Notes: a model not told the origin generated them from the letters alone. Numbered from the stretch's first letter, positions 17,481 through 26,752 are shown. The stretch: 64,000 nucleotides of DNA from Paraburkholderia caffeinilytica (GCF_003368325.1 NZ_CP031467.1:3720001-3784000); one strand, 5' to 3'. Translations and numbers: made by a program.

Positions 17481-18938
17481 ATGGCATACGAAGTCAATTT
17501 GCTGATAGACGGAAGGGTGGTGCCGGCTTCGTCCGGCGCGACCTTTGAGCGCCGCAGTCCGCTTTCCGGCATAGCGGTATCGCATGCCGCCGCGGCCAGC
17601 GCGGAAGATGCAACGGCGGCGGTCGCCTCTGCGGCAACAGCGTTTCCGGGGTGGTCCGCTCTCGGTCCCGGCACACGACGAACCCTGCTGACGGCTGCGG
17701 CCGCCGCACTGGAGGCGAGGACCGCGCAGTTCGTCGCGGCGATGGCCGCCGAGACGGGCGCGAGCGCCGCATGGGCTGGCTTTAACGTGCAGGTCGCCAC
17801 GGCCGCGTTGCTCGAAGCCGCGGCGCTCACTACCCAGGTGAGTGGCGAGGTGATCCCATCCGACGTGCCCGGCTGCCTTGCGCTGGCCATACGGCAGCCG
17901 GCCGGCGTGGTGCTTGGCATGGCGCCCTGGAACGCCCCCGTGATTCTCGGCGTGCGCGCGATCGCGGTGCCGCTTGCATGCGGCAACACGGTGGTGCTTA
18001 AAGGCTCAGAGCTCTGTCCGCACACGCATTGGCTGATCGCCGATGCGTTCCGGGACGCGGGCTTTCCGGCCGGTGCGGTCAATTTCGTCACTCATGCGGC
18101 TGCCGACGCAGCGGCAGTAGTTGAAGCGATGATCGGCCACGCGGCGGTGCGCCGCGTGAACTTCACCGGTTCGACGCGAGTGGGGCGCATCGTTGCGTCC
18201 ACGTGCGCCAGATATCTGAAGCCGGTGGTGCTGGAACTTGGTGGCAAGGCGCCGCTCGTCGTGCTGGACGACGCGGATCTCGACGCCGCGGTGAACGGCG
18301 CGGCATTCGGCGCATTCGCCAACTCGGGACAGATTTGCATGTCGACCGAACGCATCATCGTCGACGAAACGATCGCCGATGAGTTCGCCGCACGGCTCGC
18401 GACGAAGGCTCGCGCGCTGCCGGTCGGCGATCCGCGCGGCGAGGAGCCCGTGGTGCTGGGATCGGTCATCGACATGAGCACCGTCGAGCGCTGCAACGAG
18501 CTCATCGACGATGCGCTGGCGAAGGGCGCAACTTTACTGTGCGGAGGCAAGGCCGAGAACACGCTGATGCCCGCGACGCTGCTCGATCATGTCACACCCG
18601 CAATGCGGATCTACAGCGAGGAATCCTTCGGCCCCGTCAAACCCATCGTGCGTGTACGGGGCGTGGAAGATGCAATCGCCTGCGCCAACGACAACGAGTA
18701 CGGCTTGTCGGCAGCGGTATTCGGCCGCGACGTGGCCCGTGCTTTCGACGTGGCGAGGCGCATCGAGTCGGGCATCTGCCATGTCAACGGACCCACGGTG
18801 CACGACGAAGCGCAGATGCCTTTCGGCGGCGTGAAGGCAAGCGGCATGGGGCGCTTCGGCGGCCGGGCCGGCGCGCACGAGTTCACCGAGTTGCGCTGGA
18901 TCACCATGCAGACCACCCCGCGTCACTACCCATTCTGA
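17481..18938 (+). CDS. NAD(P)-dependent aldehyde dehydrogenase of meta-cleavage operon
   Basis: 485 aa, complete. It has APWNAPVILGVRAIAVPLACGNTVVLKGSE, FTGSTRVGR (cofactor loop), Glu252 in LELGGKAP and catalytic Cys286 in NSGQICMS. The best functional reading from context is oxidation of a ring-cleavage semialdehyde to the dicarboxylic acid; vanillin/salicylaldehyde-type dehydrogenases look similar. Third gene of the rightward operon, 44 bases after the FAH gene with ACAGGA before the ATG. Confidence 0.92.
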   Translation: MAYEVNLLIDGRVVPASSGATFERRSPLSGIAVSHAAAASAEDATAAVASAATAFPGWSALGPGTRRTLLTAAAAALEARTAQFVAAMAAETGASAAWAGFNVQVATAALLEAAALTTQVSGEVIPSDVPGCLALAIRQPAGVVLGMAPWNAPVILGVRAIAVPLACGNTVVLKGSELCPHTHWLIADAFRDAGFPAGAVNFVTHAAADAAAVVEAMIGHAAVRRVNFTGSTRVGRIVASTCARYLKPVVLELGGKAPLVVLDDADLDAAVNGAAFGAFANSGQICMSTERIIVDETIADEFAARLATKARALPVGDPRGEEPVVLGSVIDMSTVERCNELIDDALAKGATLLCGGKAENTLMPATLLDHVTPAMRIYSEESFGPVKPIVRVRGVEDAIACANDNEYGLSAAVFGRDVARAFDVARRIESGICHVNGPTVHDEAQMPFGGVKASGMGRFGGRAGAHEFTELRWITMQTTPRHYPF

Positions 18939-18967
18939 CCTTTCGATCAAACAGAAGGAGCTATCCG

Positions 18968-19861
18968 ATGACAGTTGAGTTCAAGCCCGGTGTGCGCTAT
19001 CGCATGCCCGCAGTGTTCGGTCCCGCCCCCGGACCTCGCCAGAAAGCGGACGGCACGCCCTGGAAACCCGAGGAAACGGGCACCATGCACGCGCAATGGA
19101 TGACGGTGAGCTACCTCACGCACCGCGCACAACTCGAGCGCATTCTGCCTCCGGGCTTCGAGCTGCGCGGCGAGCCTCACGTGCATGTTTCGCTCGCGTA
19201 TTTCGACAACCTGTATTGGCTGGCGGGCAGAGGTTACGGCATTGCCATGGTCGAAGTGCCGGCCGTCTATGCAGGCAAAGACGAAACGATCGACGGCGCA
19301 TTCTGCCCCGTCTTGTGGGAAGGCGTACCGGACGCGATTCTGACCGGGCGCGAGGAGTTGGGCTTTCCAAAGCTGTTCGCCGACATTCCCATGCTGCGTG
19401 TCGATCACGACGCGGGCGTGGCGGGCGGCGAGGCTTCATGGTTCGACTTCAGGTTCTTCGAGATCGAGCTCGAAGGTCTGACTGAGACCGGCGGCGAAAA
19501 AAAGCTTCCCGGACCGGGCGGTGCAGCGCTTTTCTACAAGTACATGCCGCGCACCGGAAGCTTCGGAAGCGGCGGCTGCGATATCGCCTACACGACGACG
19601 TCGCAGCCCGTGCAGCAGGCAGCGGGCGACGCCTCGCCGGTTAAATTCAGCGACGCGAACTTCAAGAGATGGAAGGGCAAGACCGGTGCCGTGAAATGGC
19701 ACCGCGCGACGTTCGAACAACTGCCCACCACGTTTCATGTTGTCAATGGACTCGCGGACCTCGAAATTCTCGATTATGTGGGTGTCGAGATGGTCGAGTT
19801 CAGCGCACCGGGCACTGCGGTATCGGCCAATGTGATTCGCCCCGTCGAGCCGATACGCTGA
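18968..19861 (+). CDS. Acetoacetate decarboxylase (ADC) family protein
   Basis: 297 aa from ATG 18968 with AAGGAG upstream (the frame runs far 5' through the dehydrogenase gene without homology). ADC hallmarks are LPPGFEL, VHVSLAYFDNLYW, ILTGREELGFPK with the likely Schiff-base Lys135, and GGCDIAYTTTS. The usual second lysine of the PKK active-site pair is Leu here, so the classical decarboxylase chemistry may be altered; many ADC relatives are aldolase-dehydratases. Last enzyme of the operon, implying an unusual ending to the meta pathway. Confidence 0.88.
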   Translation: MTVEFKPGVRYRMPAVFGPAPGPRQKADGTPWKPEETGTMHAQWMTVSYLTHRAQLERILPPGFELRGEPHVHVSLAYFDNLYWLAGRGYGIAMVEVPAVYAGKDETIDGAFCPVLWEGVPDAILTGREELGFPKLFADIPMLRVDHDAGVAGGEASWFDFRFFEIELEGLTETGGEKKLPGPGGAALFYKYMPRTGSFGSGGCDIAYTTTSQPVQQAAGDASPVKFSDANFKRWKGKTGAVKWHRATFEQLPTTFHVVNGLADLEILDYVGVEMVEFSAPGTAVSANVIRPVEPIR

Positions 19862-19885
19862 AGCACGGGTTTGCTAGCGCGCCGA

Positions 19886-19917
19886 TGCGCCGCGGTTTGG
19901 CGAAGAAACCCGGCGCA
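19886..19917 (+). terminator. Strong hairpin at end of meta-cleavage operon
   Basis: TGCGCCG-c-GGTTT, loop GGCGAAG, then AAACC-CGGCGCA: a 12-bp stem with one bulged C, 25 bases after the ADC-family stop. No T tract follows, so it may be an mRNA-stabilising or leaky terminator before the porin gene. Confidence 0.55.
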
Positions 19918-19975
19918 CGGTTCGTCGCGCGAGCATTGTAGTTGGATCAATACTATTACTACGTTGGAGATAAAG

Positions 19976-21067
19976 ATGCGTCGACGGATTTATGGTTTTC
20001 CATTAGGTATCCTGATGTGTTCGGCAGCGTATGCGCAAAGCAGTGTCACGATCTACGGCCTCATTGACGGTGGCATTTCGTACGTATCGAATCAGGGTGG
20101 GCATTCGGTCACGAAATTCGATGACGCGATCTATACACCGAACCTGCTCGGCATCGAGGGCACAGAGGATCTCGGCGGAGGAACCAGGGCCATCTTCAAG
20201 CTCGAGGATCAGTTCCAGCTCGGTACGGGGGGAATGCTTCAGCAGGGGATCTTCGGCCGCAATGCTTATGTCGGGCTGAAGAACGAGCGATTCGGCCAGT
20301 TGACTTTGGGGAACGTGTACGACTTCATGTCCATTTCGCTGACGCAGAAAGGAGACAGTCCGAGTGTGTTCTCTGGCGGGCTGTACAGTTTCGCCGCCGG
20401 GCCCTTTCAAAAACTCGGTATTCCGCAGAACGCGACCGGCTGGTTCGACTGGAGTAGAACCAGCGGCATTCCGATGAATAACTCCGTGAAATACGAGTCA
20501 CCGGTTTTTGCAGGGGTTTCCTTCGGTGCGTTGTATGCGCCGGGCGGCGTGGCGGGATCGTTTGGTTCGAATTCGGCCATGAGTTTTGGCGTGAATTATG
20601 GGGCCGGGCCGTTCGGCCTTGGCGCGGCCTACACGGAGAAAAAATATCCCGGCTCGTCCGGCGGGTCGCCGCAGATCCCGATCCGGAACTGGGGAATCGG
20701 CGCGCACTACGTTCTTGGCGCGATCTACATGGTTGCAGACATCGTAACCGTCCGCAATCTGTTGTCCGGCGCCGGCGCGTGGGCCGCACAGGCCGGCGCC
20801 AGTTGGCATATCACGCCCGCATGGTCGCTCGGCGCGAGCTATATGTATATGAAAGGCAACGAGGTCCTCGACGACAACCACGCGCATCAGATAGGTGCAA
20901 CGATGAATTACTCATTGTCCAAGCGAACGATGGTGTATGTCGAAGGCATCTATCAACGCGCCAACTCGGGAGCACAGGCTGCGATCAACGGGATCATGGA
21001 GTCCTCGGGATCTTCGAGCAACGCTTCTCAGGCGATTGCGCGAATTGGGGTCCATACTGTGTTCTGA
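19976..21067 (+). CDS. Burkholderia-type trimeric porin (OmpC-like)
   Basis: 363 aa with a signal peptide (MRRRIYGFPLGILMCSAAYA) and the mature start QSSVTIYGLIDGGISYVSN, then EDLGGGTRAIFKLEDQF, FGRNAYVGLKNERFGQLTLGN, an SLSKRTMVYVEGIYQ strand and a C-terminal aromatic (IGVHTVF) used for BAM insertion. A 16-stranded outer-membrane channel. TTGGAG precedes ATG 19976. Downstream of the meta-cleavage operon, so a likely outer-membrane entry route for its substrate. Confidence 0.92.
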   Translation: MRRRIYGFPLGILMCSAAYAQSSVTIYGLIDGGISYVSNQGGHSVTKFDDAIYTPNLLGIEGTEDLGGGTRAIFKLEDQFQLGTGGMLQQGIFGRNAYVGLKNERFGQLTLGNVYDFMSISLTQKGDSPSVFSGGLYSFAAGPFQKLGIPQNATGWFDWSRTSGIPMNNSVKYESPVFAGVSFGALYAPGGVAGSFGSNSAMSFGVNYGAGPFGLGAAYTEKKYPGSSGGSPQIPIRNWGIGAHYVLGAIYMVADIVTVRNLLSGAGAWAAQAGASWHITPAWSLGASYMYMKGNEVLDDNHAHQIGATMNYSLSKRTMVYVEGIYQRANSGAQAAINGIMESSGSSSNASQAIARIGVHTVF

Positions 21068-21438
21068 CATGCGGGGCAGGCGGGCGCTCGTGGCGATTTG
21101 CAACCGCCGTTGCCCGCGATAGCTCGCTAACTTCGCATTGGAGAGTAGCTATGGCCAAGCAGGCAGTCTTCATACTCAACAAATTGCTGCTGAGGATACC
21201 GACATTTACTCCTCGGACGGCCTTGTCTGATACCGTCAAATCAGTCTGACGGTATCGGCTAAATGGTCGCCCCCGCCGCGAGACTCTGGTCATCCGCCGA
21301 TCCGATGCTGCCGTTGCTTAAGCCCTGCGACGCCTGGCACCTCTTCCTTCGATGTCGATAGAATTGGACACCTGATCTCGCTACCGCCCTCATCGACGCT
21401 TCAGAACTGATCGCCTCAGTCTGACCGCTCAACGCCCT
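21068..21438. other. Intergenic region between convergent porin genes
   Basis: No supported gene. A perfect 10-bp inverted repeat, GATACCGTCA and TGACGGTATC with an 8-base loop, lies at 21229-21256. Being between two convergent porins it could terminate both, although it lacks T tracts. Short frames here have no recognisable similarity. Confidence 0.5.
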
Positions 21439-22452
21439 CTAGAACGCCTGAACGATTCCAACCTGTAAGCCCTTGGCAGCCGCACCCGGGTAGGCAAGCG
21501 CAAGCCCCGCATTGGCGGCGCCAGCCAGACGATATTGCGCGCGGCGTCGATTGTCCAGCCACGAGAGCGCCGTGTAAACGCTCGTGCGTTTGGACAGCGA
21601 GTAGTTGAACATTGCGCTGTACTGGGCGGCTTCATTGCTGCCGTTGCGATCCTGCAAGAATGTATAGCCCAGCGCAACATAGGCGAACGGCGAGAAACTC
21701 CAGCGGCCCGAGACTTCGTAGCTGCGGATGTCGATACGTAGATCGTCCCAACTGGCCGAAGCGTAGCCTGCGTAAAGCCGCACCGCGCCGAAGTCGTACG
21801 AGCCGCCGGCGAAGGTAGAGCGTTCGGTACTGGTTGCAGTGGCATTGCGAACGCCCTGCATGGCGTACACAGCGGAGATCGCCTGGTTGTCATAGGTCAG
21901 CGCGAACTGGTAATTCGATCCGCCTGAGCGAAAGCCGCCAGCATCGCCGAGACCAATATAGCCACTCGCCTGAAAGCCAGCAATTTTCGGCGAAAAGTAT
22001 GAGACGGTGTTGCTCGTGCGGTAGGTGTACACACTCAGGTTATTGATACCCGAGGCCTGAGTCGCGCCGCCGAACGCGTCGAGCCGGCCCTCATTGAGGA
22101 ACAGCAGTGAATTCTGCCGCCCTGCGCGCACGCTCCCCCAGTTTCCCGAAGCGCCGATCCACGCCTGGCGGTTGAACATCGAACCAGGCGTGGCGAACGT
22201 GCCATCGTTCGAATTGAAGCCATTCTCCAGCGTGAAGTCGATCTTGTTGCCGCCACCCATGTCTTCCGATCCGCGAAAACCAATGCGTGTGCCGTACTGG
22301 CCACTGCTGTTCATCGCGGCAGTGTAGCCGTTGCCCGTATTCACGTATTGAACGAAGGTATCGACAATGCCGTACATCGTGACGGACGATTGCGCGTGTG
22401 CGGTAGACGCAATCAGGAATGGTAGCGCGAGTAGTGGGGAAAAGTGTTTCAA
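21439..22452 (-). CDS. Burkholderia-type porin, paralogue of the 40.5-kb porin
   Basis: 337 aa with signal peptide (cleavage after STAHA) and mature QSSVTMYGIVDTFVQYVNTG. It has NRQAWIGASGNWGSVRAGRQNS, LSKRTSVYTALSW and the C-terminus GLALAYPGAAAKGLQVGIVQAF. The N- and C-terminal stretches are nearly superimposable on the porin at 40545-41561, indicating a recent duplication or parallel recruitment. Single gene on the minus strand, downstream of the DHOD-like operon in the same direction, with 88 bases between. Confidence 0.92.
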   Translation of the reverse strand: MKHFSPLLALPFLIASTAHAQSSVTMYGIVDTFVQYVNTGNGYTAAMNSSGQYGTRIGFRGSEDMGGGNKIDFTLENGFNSNDGTFATPGSMFNRQAWIGASGNWGSVRAGRQNSLLFLNEGRLDAFGGATQASGINNLSVYTYRTSNTVSYFSPKIAGFQASGYIGLGDAGGFRSGGSNYQFALTYDNQAISAVYAMQGVRNATATSTERSTFAGGSYDFGAVRLYAGYASASWDDLRIDIRSYEVSGRWSFSPFAYVALGYTFLQDRNGSNEAAQYSAMFNYSLSKRTSVYTALSWLDNRRRAQYRLAGAANAGLALAYPGAAAKGLQVGIVQAF

Positions 22453-22540
22453 GTTGTCTCCAGCGATTTTTTAGTATAGGAATGCGAAATATAAAAAACC
22501 ATGACATCCATAGTGGGCCATGGCGTGGATCAGCGGTGAA

Positions 22541-23596
22541 TCAGTCGGTGGTGGGCGAGAATTGCGTCCAATGTCCTGGGCGGCTCGTTTGTTGCTGATA
22601 GGTTTCGACGCAATCGGCCGCAAGTCCAAGCACCTGCTCGGCGCGCTGTCCGCGCCCGCCGAGGTAGGCGTCGAGTTCGGCGATGGCATCGCTCAGTGCT
22701 GCGTAGCCGCGGGTGAGTACCGCAGAGGTCATTTCGGTCGCGGCCGCGCCGGCTAGCAGGAAGCGTGCGACATCGAGCCCGTTGCGCGCGCCATTCGTCG
22801 CGATGAGAGGAAACGTCGTGCCCACGCGGCGCCGCGTGAGCGAGATCCAGCGTGCCGTGAGCGGCAGCGCCCAGCCGCCGCCGACTGCGGCGTTCGTGCC
22901 GAGCACAGGACGTTGCGTGTCGAGATCGGGCAGGAAACCCATGAAGCGGCCCATCAGAATGACGGCGTCCGCGCCGCCCGCCTGCGCGGCAACCGCGATT
23001 CCCGCGACGTCTTCGCTCTGGCCGGTCAGCTTGATCCATAACGGCAGCGTCGTGCTCGCGCGTAGCCGCGCGACGATGCGGGTAATGCGCTCGGCGTCGC
23101 GCTCCAGCCGGATCGCCCCTTGTGCCGCTTCCTCTCCGTGCGGCGCGCCGATGTTCACTTCGAGCACGCGCAGCCCAGCCTGCTCGATCTGCGCGGCAAA
23201 GCGCGCGCATTGCTCGAGATCGCTCAGAATCAGGCTCGGAATCACGTAGCTGTCGCTTGCGCGCGCCTCGCGATCGAGCGCGGCAAGCTCGTCGACCCAA
23301 CCGTCGAAGCTGCGTTGCAGGAGGCCCGAGCGACAAAAGAGCGTGGCGTCCTGCGAGTCCGCTTCATGCCACTTCACCGGATTCCAGTGCCCGTCGAGCA
23401 GCGCGTAGTCAGTGCGGTCGAGCTGATCTTTAGCGGCTTGCGACTCGTTCGTCGATTTGGCGACAACCGCGCCCGCGCCATGGCGCAGTGCGGCGCGAAT
23501 GGCGTCGCCGGTCATCGTATGCTCACCGGCGCCACAGATCACGGGGTTCTTGAGGGCGAGCGCGCCAACGCGGCTCTCCAGTCGGTTGCTTGTCAT
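22541..23596 (-). CDS. Dihydroorotate-dehydrogenase-like flavoprotein
   Basis: 351 aa TIM-barrel protein of the DHOD/FMN superfamily: LKNPVICGAGEHT, VVAKSTNES, LEVNIGAPHGEEA, PLWIKLTG, GGADAVILMGRFMGF, LIATNGARNGLDVARFLLAGAAATEMTS, the last being the FMN phosphate site. It lacks the Fe-S domain of PreA and is not next to any pyrimidine gene, so it is probably a catabolic oxidoreductase acting on a small unsaturated acid or lactone. Its ATG overlaps the IclR stop (ATGA), so it is translationally coupled to the regulator. The substrate cannot be named. Confidence 0.78.
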   Translation of the reverse strand: MTSNRLESRVGALALKNPVICGAGEHTMTGDAIRAALRHGAGAVVAKSTNESQAAKDQLDRTDYALLDGHWNPVKWHEADSQDATLFCRSGLLQRSFDGWVDELAALDREARASDSYVIPSLILSDLEQCARFAAQIEQAGLRVLEVNIGAPHGEEAAQGAIRLERDAERITRIVARLRASTTLPLWIKLTGQSEDVAGIAVAAQAGGADAVILMGRFMGFLPDLDTQRPVLGTNAAVGGGWALPLTARWISLTRRRVGTTFPLIATNGARNGLDVARFLLAGAAATEMTSAVLTRGYAALSDAIAELDAYLGGRGQRAEQVLGLAADCVETYQQQTSRPGHWTQFSPTTD

Positions 23597-24441
23597 GCTT
23601 TGGGCTTGTTCCCTTTCTTGCGATGCGCCGCGAGCGTGTGTTCATACGCATCGCCGTTCATGCGTGCGCTGAGTGCGGCGGCGGCGGTCTGGACGTGCTG
23701 GAGCATCGTCGGGTCGGGCGGCGACACGACCTCGCCGCTCGATCCCACGATACCGATCGTACCCAGCACCACGTTGTTCATGCCGAAGATCGGGCAGCAC
23801 AGCGCGTTGATGCCGAACGTCACTTCGCCGTCCGCGTCATCGTAGAGGCGTGCGCGAATCAGTTTCAGACGGGCGGCGAGCTCGGCAGGGTCGGTCATCG
23901 TGTTCGGCGTAAGCCGCAGCATCTTGCGACGCATCACGCGCTGCTGACTCGCTTCGTCGGCGAACGCGAGCACGATACGGCCCTGTGCCGAGCAATAGGG
24001 CTGCACGCGATTGCCCGGCTTCACCGAAATGCACACGTTCGCTTTCGACTCGACCGTCGCGACGACCAGTGCCGTGTCGTTCGTCGCGACCGAAAGCAGG
24101 GCGGTCTGGCCCGTCGCGTCGCGAATCTGCGTGAGATACGGATCGGCGAGCGTGCGCAAGTCGAACTGCTCACTGGCGGCCGCACCGTAAATCACAAGCC
24201 GTGCGCCGAGCCGGTACTTCTCGCTGACCGGATCCTGCTCCACCACGCCGAGCTGGCGCAGCGAAGCGAGATGCCGGTACACCCGTGGCTTCGGTTCCTC
24301 GACGATCTGCGCGAGCTCGGTCACGCCCATTGGCCGGCGCGCCGACGACATCTCGTCGAGCAGCCTGAATACGATCCCGACCGATTCCAGCACGGCCGGA
24401 CCTTCGCTCGCTTCCTGAATGCCTGCCTTCTGTGTTGCCAT
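23593..24441 (-). CDS. IclR-family transcriptional regulator
   Basis: 282 aa: winged helix at about 15-75 (MGVTELAQIVEEPKPRVYRHLASLRQLGVV) and the IclR effector domain (RDATGQTALLSVATND, PYCSAQGRIVLAFA, TFGINALCCPIFG, VLGTIGIVGSSGEV). It is embedded in the leftward operon between the DUF6282 and DHOD-like genes rather than placed divergently, so it autoregulates with its targets. The paired motif in the 26.6-26.8 kb divergent promoter region is its most likely binding site. Confidence 0.93.
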   Translation of the reverse strand: MATQKAGIQEASEGPAVLESVGIVFRLLDEMSSARRPMGVTELAQIVEEPKPRVYRHLASLRQLGVVEQDPVSEKYRLGARLVIYGAAASEQFDLRTLADPYLTQIRDATGQTALLSVATNDTALVVATVESKANVCISVKPGNRVQPYCSAQGRIVLAFADEASQQRVMRRKMLRLTPNTMTDPAELAARLKLIRARLYDDADGEVTFGINALCCPIFGMNNVVLGTIGIVGSSGEVVSPPDPTMLQHVQTAAAALSARMNGDAYEHTLAAHRKKGNKPKA

Positions 24442-24473
24442 TGATTGATTCTCCGGTTGTGGCCCGGGGCGGT

Positions 24474-25406
24474 TCAGATTCCCATCAGCCGGGCGGCGTT
24501 GCCTGACGTCATTTTACGGATGTCCGCCTCGCTGTAGCCAATGTCGAGCGCCGTGCGTATCACGCTGCGGAACCCGTCACCGATGGTCGGGTTGCCTTTC
24601 TGTCCCAGATCGGAGCCGAGAATCGTCAGATCGACCGTGCCTGCCTCGATCACCTGACCGAGGAAATCGGGATCGTAGAACTTGAATTTCGAGCCCGGCA
24701 CCCACATGCACATCGAGTGTTCCATAAAGACACTTTCGCTCGCGAGCTGACGCATATGATCGAGTGTGGCGTCGACGACGTAAGTTGGGTGGTTCACGAG
24801 CAGACGTTTCACGCCGCGTTTGCGGGCTTCCTCGAACAGCGGAAAGATCTCGGCAATGTTGAGGTGGCCGCCCGAGAGCACGACATCCGCTTCGGCGATC
24901 AGGTCGAGAATCGCAAGCACTTCGTCCTTGAGCTTGCCGTCGTCGTCGAGCACCGTGAGCGGAATCGGCTGTAGCATGCGCTGCGTCGTCTGGGGAAATT
25001 TCTGGTCGAACTGCTTGTCCTGATGATGGTGCGCGATGTGGTTCTTCGACGAGAACGTGGGCATCCACACGAGATTCGCGCCGAGCTTCAGGCCGTGCTC
25101 GACTGCGTGCACGTTCAGACCGCCGACTGCATTGTTAAGCGGTACGCCCGAGAGCACCTGCACGCCGGAGTCGGCGAAATGCCTGTTGAGCAGATACGAA
25201 ACCGGTGTGCACGAGTAGTAGTGATCCTTCAGCAGCACGGCCCTGAGACCGGCAGCGGATGCTTCGCGGATCGCCTCGACGTGATCGAGATAGCGGGCCA
25301 TTACGGACGGCCCGCTATGGCAATGCAGATCGATCGCTCCTTGCATGAGGCGGTCGATTTGCGTGTCCTGTTCAGTCTTGTCGAGTTCAAGCGTGGTGTC
25401 GTTCAT
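24474..25406 (-). CDS. DUF6282 family protein (amidohydrolase-like TIM barrel)
   Basis: 310 aa from ATG 25406 with AAGGAA upstream; the frame is open further upstream but that overlaps the aldolase gene. The N-terminal IDLHCHSGPSVMARYLDH carries a metal-binding HxH, then VLLKDHYYS, LSGVPLNNAVGGLN, WMPTFSSKNH, VLSGGHLN, LVNHPTYV, FMEHSMCMW, ILGSDLGQKGNP and KMTSGNAARLMGI, matching the amidohydrolase layout of HxH, Lys, two His and Asp. Probably a metal-dependent hydrolase or decarboxylase of unknown substrate. Third gene of the cupin-aldolase-DUF6282 operon. Confidence 0.83.
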   Translation of the reverse strand: MNDTTLELDKTEQDTQIDRLMQGAIDLHCHSGPSVMARYLDHVEAIREASAAGLRAVLLKDHYYSCTPVSYLLNRHFADSGVQVLSGVPLNNAVGGLNVHAVEHGLKLGANLVWMPTFSSKNHIAHHHQDKQFDQKFPQTTQRMLQPIPLTVLDDDGKLKDEVLAILDLIAEADVVLSGGHLNIAEIFPLFEEARKRGVKRLLVNHPTYVVDATLDHMRQLASESVFMEHSMCMWVPGSKFKFYDPDFLGQVIEAGTVDLTILGSDLGQKGNPTIGDGFRSVIRTALDIGYSEADIRKMTSGNAARLMGI

Positions 25407-25417
25407 GGGAATTCCTT

Positions 25418-26182
25418 TCAGAGTGCGGCGCGCACGGCCTGTGCGGCCTGACGCCAACCGGCGCGCATCATGGACTGATCCGAGCCGATAATAAAAAACG
25501 AGGCGCCCGCAGCGCGCCATTCGGGCACGCTCGCGACATCGCCGAGAAAGAGGCCGCCGGCCTTGCCGGCGCCGCTGGCCGAGCCGAGCGCGGCGCGGGT
25601 GGCTTCGGCTACGGTGGAGTCGTCGAGATCGAAAGTGCGCAGCGAGACCGAGAGGTCGGCGCGCCCGACGAACAGGCAATCGACCCCGTCCACGGCCGCG
25701 ATGGCATCGAGATGCGCGAGTGCATCCTCGTCCTCGATCTGGCAGATCACGCTCACCGCTTCGTCTTGCCGCGCGATGTGCTCGCGCATCGGCACGGCGC
25801 CGTAATTGCCGGCACGCGCCGAGTTCGAGAAGCCGCGCACGCCGCGGGCATAACGCGTGCAGGCGACGATTTCGGCGGCTTGCGCGGCGCTCTTCACGTG
25901 CGGCACGAGAACGCCTTCTGCCCCCATGTCGAGCACTTGCAGCAGCGTGGCGGCGCGCGTATCCGGTACGCGCACAAGGCCCGCCAAGCCCGCGGCGCGG
26001 CACGCCATCAGGCAGGCGTCGAGGTCGGCGGCGCTGAACGCTGCGTGTTCCGCATCGATCACGACCGCGTCGAGACCCGCCGCGCCCGCCACTTCCACGG
26101 GTTGATAGTGGCCGGTCTTGATGAATGAACTGACGAGCAGTGAGCCCGAACGCAGGCGACTGCGGAACGTTTCAGCGCTCAC
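25418..26182 (-). CDS. HpcH/HpaI-family class II aldolase
   Basis: 254 aa, family length. Metal and substrate residues are visible in VIDAEHAAFS, VRVPD, ICQIEDEDAL (metal Glu) and LFVGRADLSVSL (metal Asp). Such enzymes split 4-hydroxy-2-oxoacids to pyruvate (or a 2-oxoacid) and an aldehyde. The product aldehyde may feed the aldehyde dehydrogenase encoded across the divergent promoter. Its ATG overlaps the cupin stop by four bases. Confidence 0.9.
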   Translation of the reverse strand: MSAETFRSRLRSGSLLVSSFIKTGHYQPVEVAGAAGLDAVVIDAEHAAFSAADLDACLMACRAAGLAGLVRVPDTRAATLLQVLDMGAEGVLVPHVKSAAQAAEIVACTRYARGVRGFSNSARAGNYGAVPMREHIARQDEAVSVICQIEDEDALAHLDAIAAVDGVDCLFVGRADLSVSLRTFDLDDSTVAEATRAALGSASGAGKAGGLFLGDVASVPEWRAAGASFFIIGSDQSMMRAGWRQAAQAVRAAL

Positions 26183-26580
26183 GCCGATTCCCCCGTCTGG
26201 GCGGGCGATTTTGCAAACTCGCTCGCCTGGTAATCGACCAGATGACGATAGTCTTCCCGCAGCGGCGCGAATACGTCGAGATTCAGCACGACTTCGCCGC
26301 CGATCGGCTCCGCGTAGTGCATGACGTGCGGCGGGATGCGGATCATCGTGCCGGGGCCGCCTTCGATCACGTCGTCACCGAGATGAAAGCGCACGCGACC
26401 CTGCACGATCAACACGAGCTGCTCAAACGTGTGGCTGTGCGGGAACACCTGCATGCCGGGCGTGAGCCAGTTCATCACGCACATGACGTCGTCACCGCGG
26501 AAGCCCACGCGTTCAACACCCTTGCGCACCACCTCGCGCGGCAGATCGTTCCAGTTGTGAAGCAGATCCTGGTAGTTCAT
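26179..26580 (-). CDS. Single-domain cupin protein
   Basis: 133 aa from ATG 26580 with GGGG upstream. A beta-barrel cupin with motif 1 FPHSHTFEQLVLIVQGRVRFHLGD (His, His, Glu) and motif 2 IPPHVMHYAEPIG (His), so a mononuclear metal site is intact. First gene of the leftward operon and coupled to the aldolase. Could be a ring-cleavage or keto-acid oxygenase, isomerase, or sugar-acid binding protein; no further assignment is possible. Confidence 0.82.
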   Translation of the reverse strand: MNYQDLLHNWNDLPREVVRKGVERVGFRGDDVMCVMNWLTPGMQVFPHSHTFEQLVLIVQGRVRFHLGDDVIEGGPGTMIRIPPHVMHYAEPIGGEVVLNLDVFAPLREDYRHLVDYQASEFAKSPAQTGESA

Positions 26581-26674
26581 CGGAGCTTGTCCCCTGCAAG
26601 TTGGAGTAGCGCGCATTACGGTTTTTGCGCTCGCTACCGTTTCGATTGAAAGAACATATTTTCGATGGAGAGAA

Positions 26675-26704
26675 TCGTAGATCGTGTTCCGTGCAACGGT
26701 CAAG
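26675..26704 (-). promoter_or_regulatory. Candidate promoter of leftward cupin operon
   Basis: On the minus strand TTGACC (26704-26699), an 18-base spacer, then TACGAT (26680-26675). Immediately downstream, at 26664-26651, lies one copy of the AAGAACAT-NN-TTTC motif shared with the divergent promoter. Confidence 0.5.
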
Positions 26705-26752
26705 CAGTCTTGTTCGCAAAAGACGCCGGGATTTCCACCTGGTGGCAAGTGC

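Noticed and set aside
24474..26003. Possible fusion of DUF6282 with an N-terminal extension
   Set aside because: The extension overlaps the HpcH aldolase gene in another frame and is Arg-rich; ATG 25406 with its own ribosome site is the real start.
24474..26580. Reading HpcH/DUF6282 as the lower homoprotocatechuate pathway
   Set aside because: No dioxygenase, isomerase or hydratase of that pathway is present in the operon.
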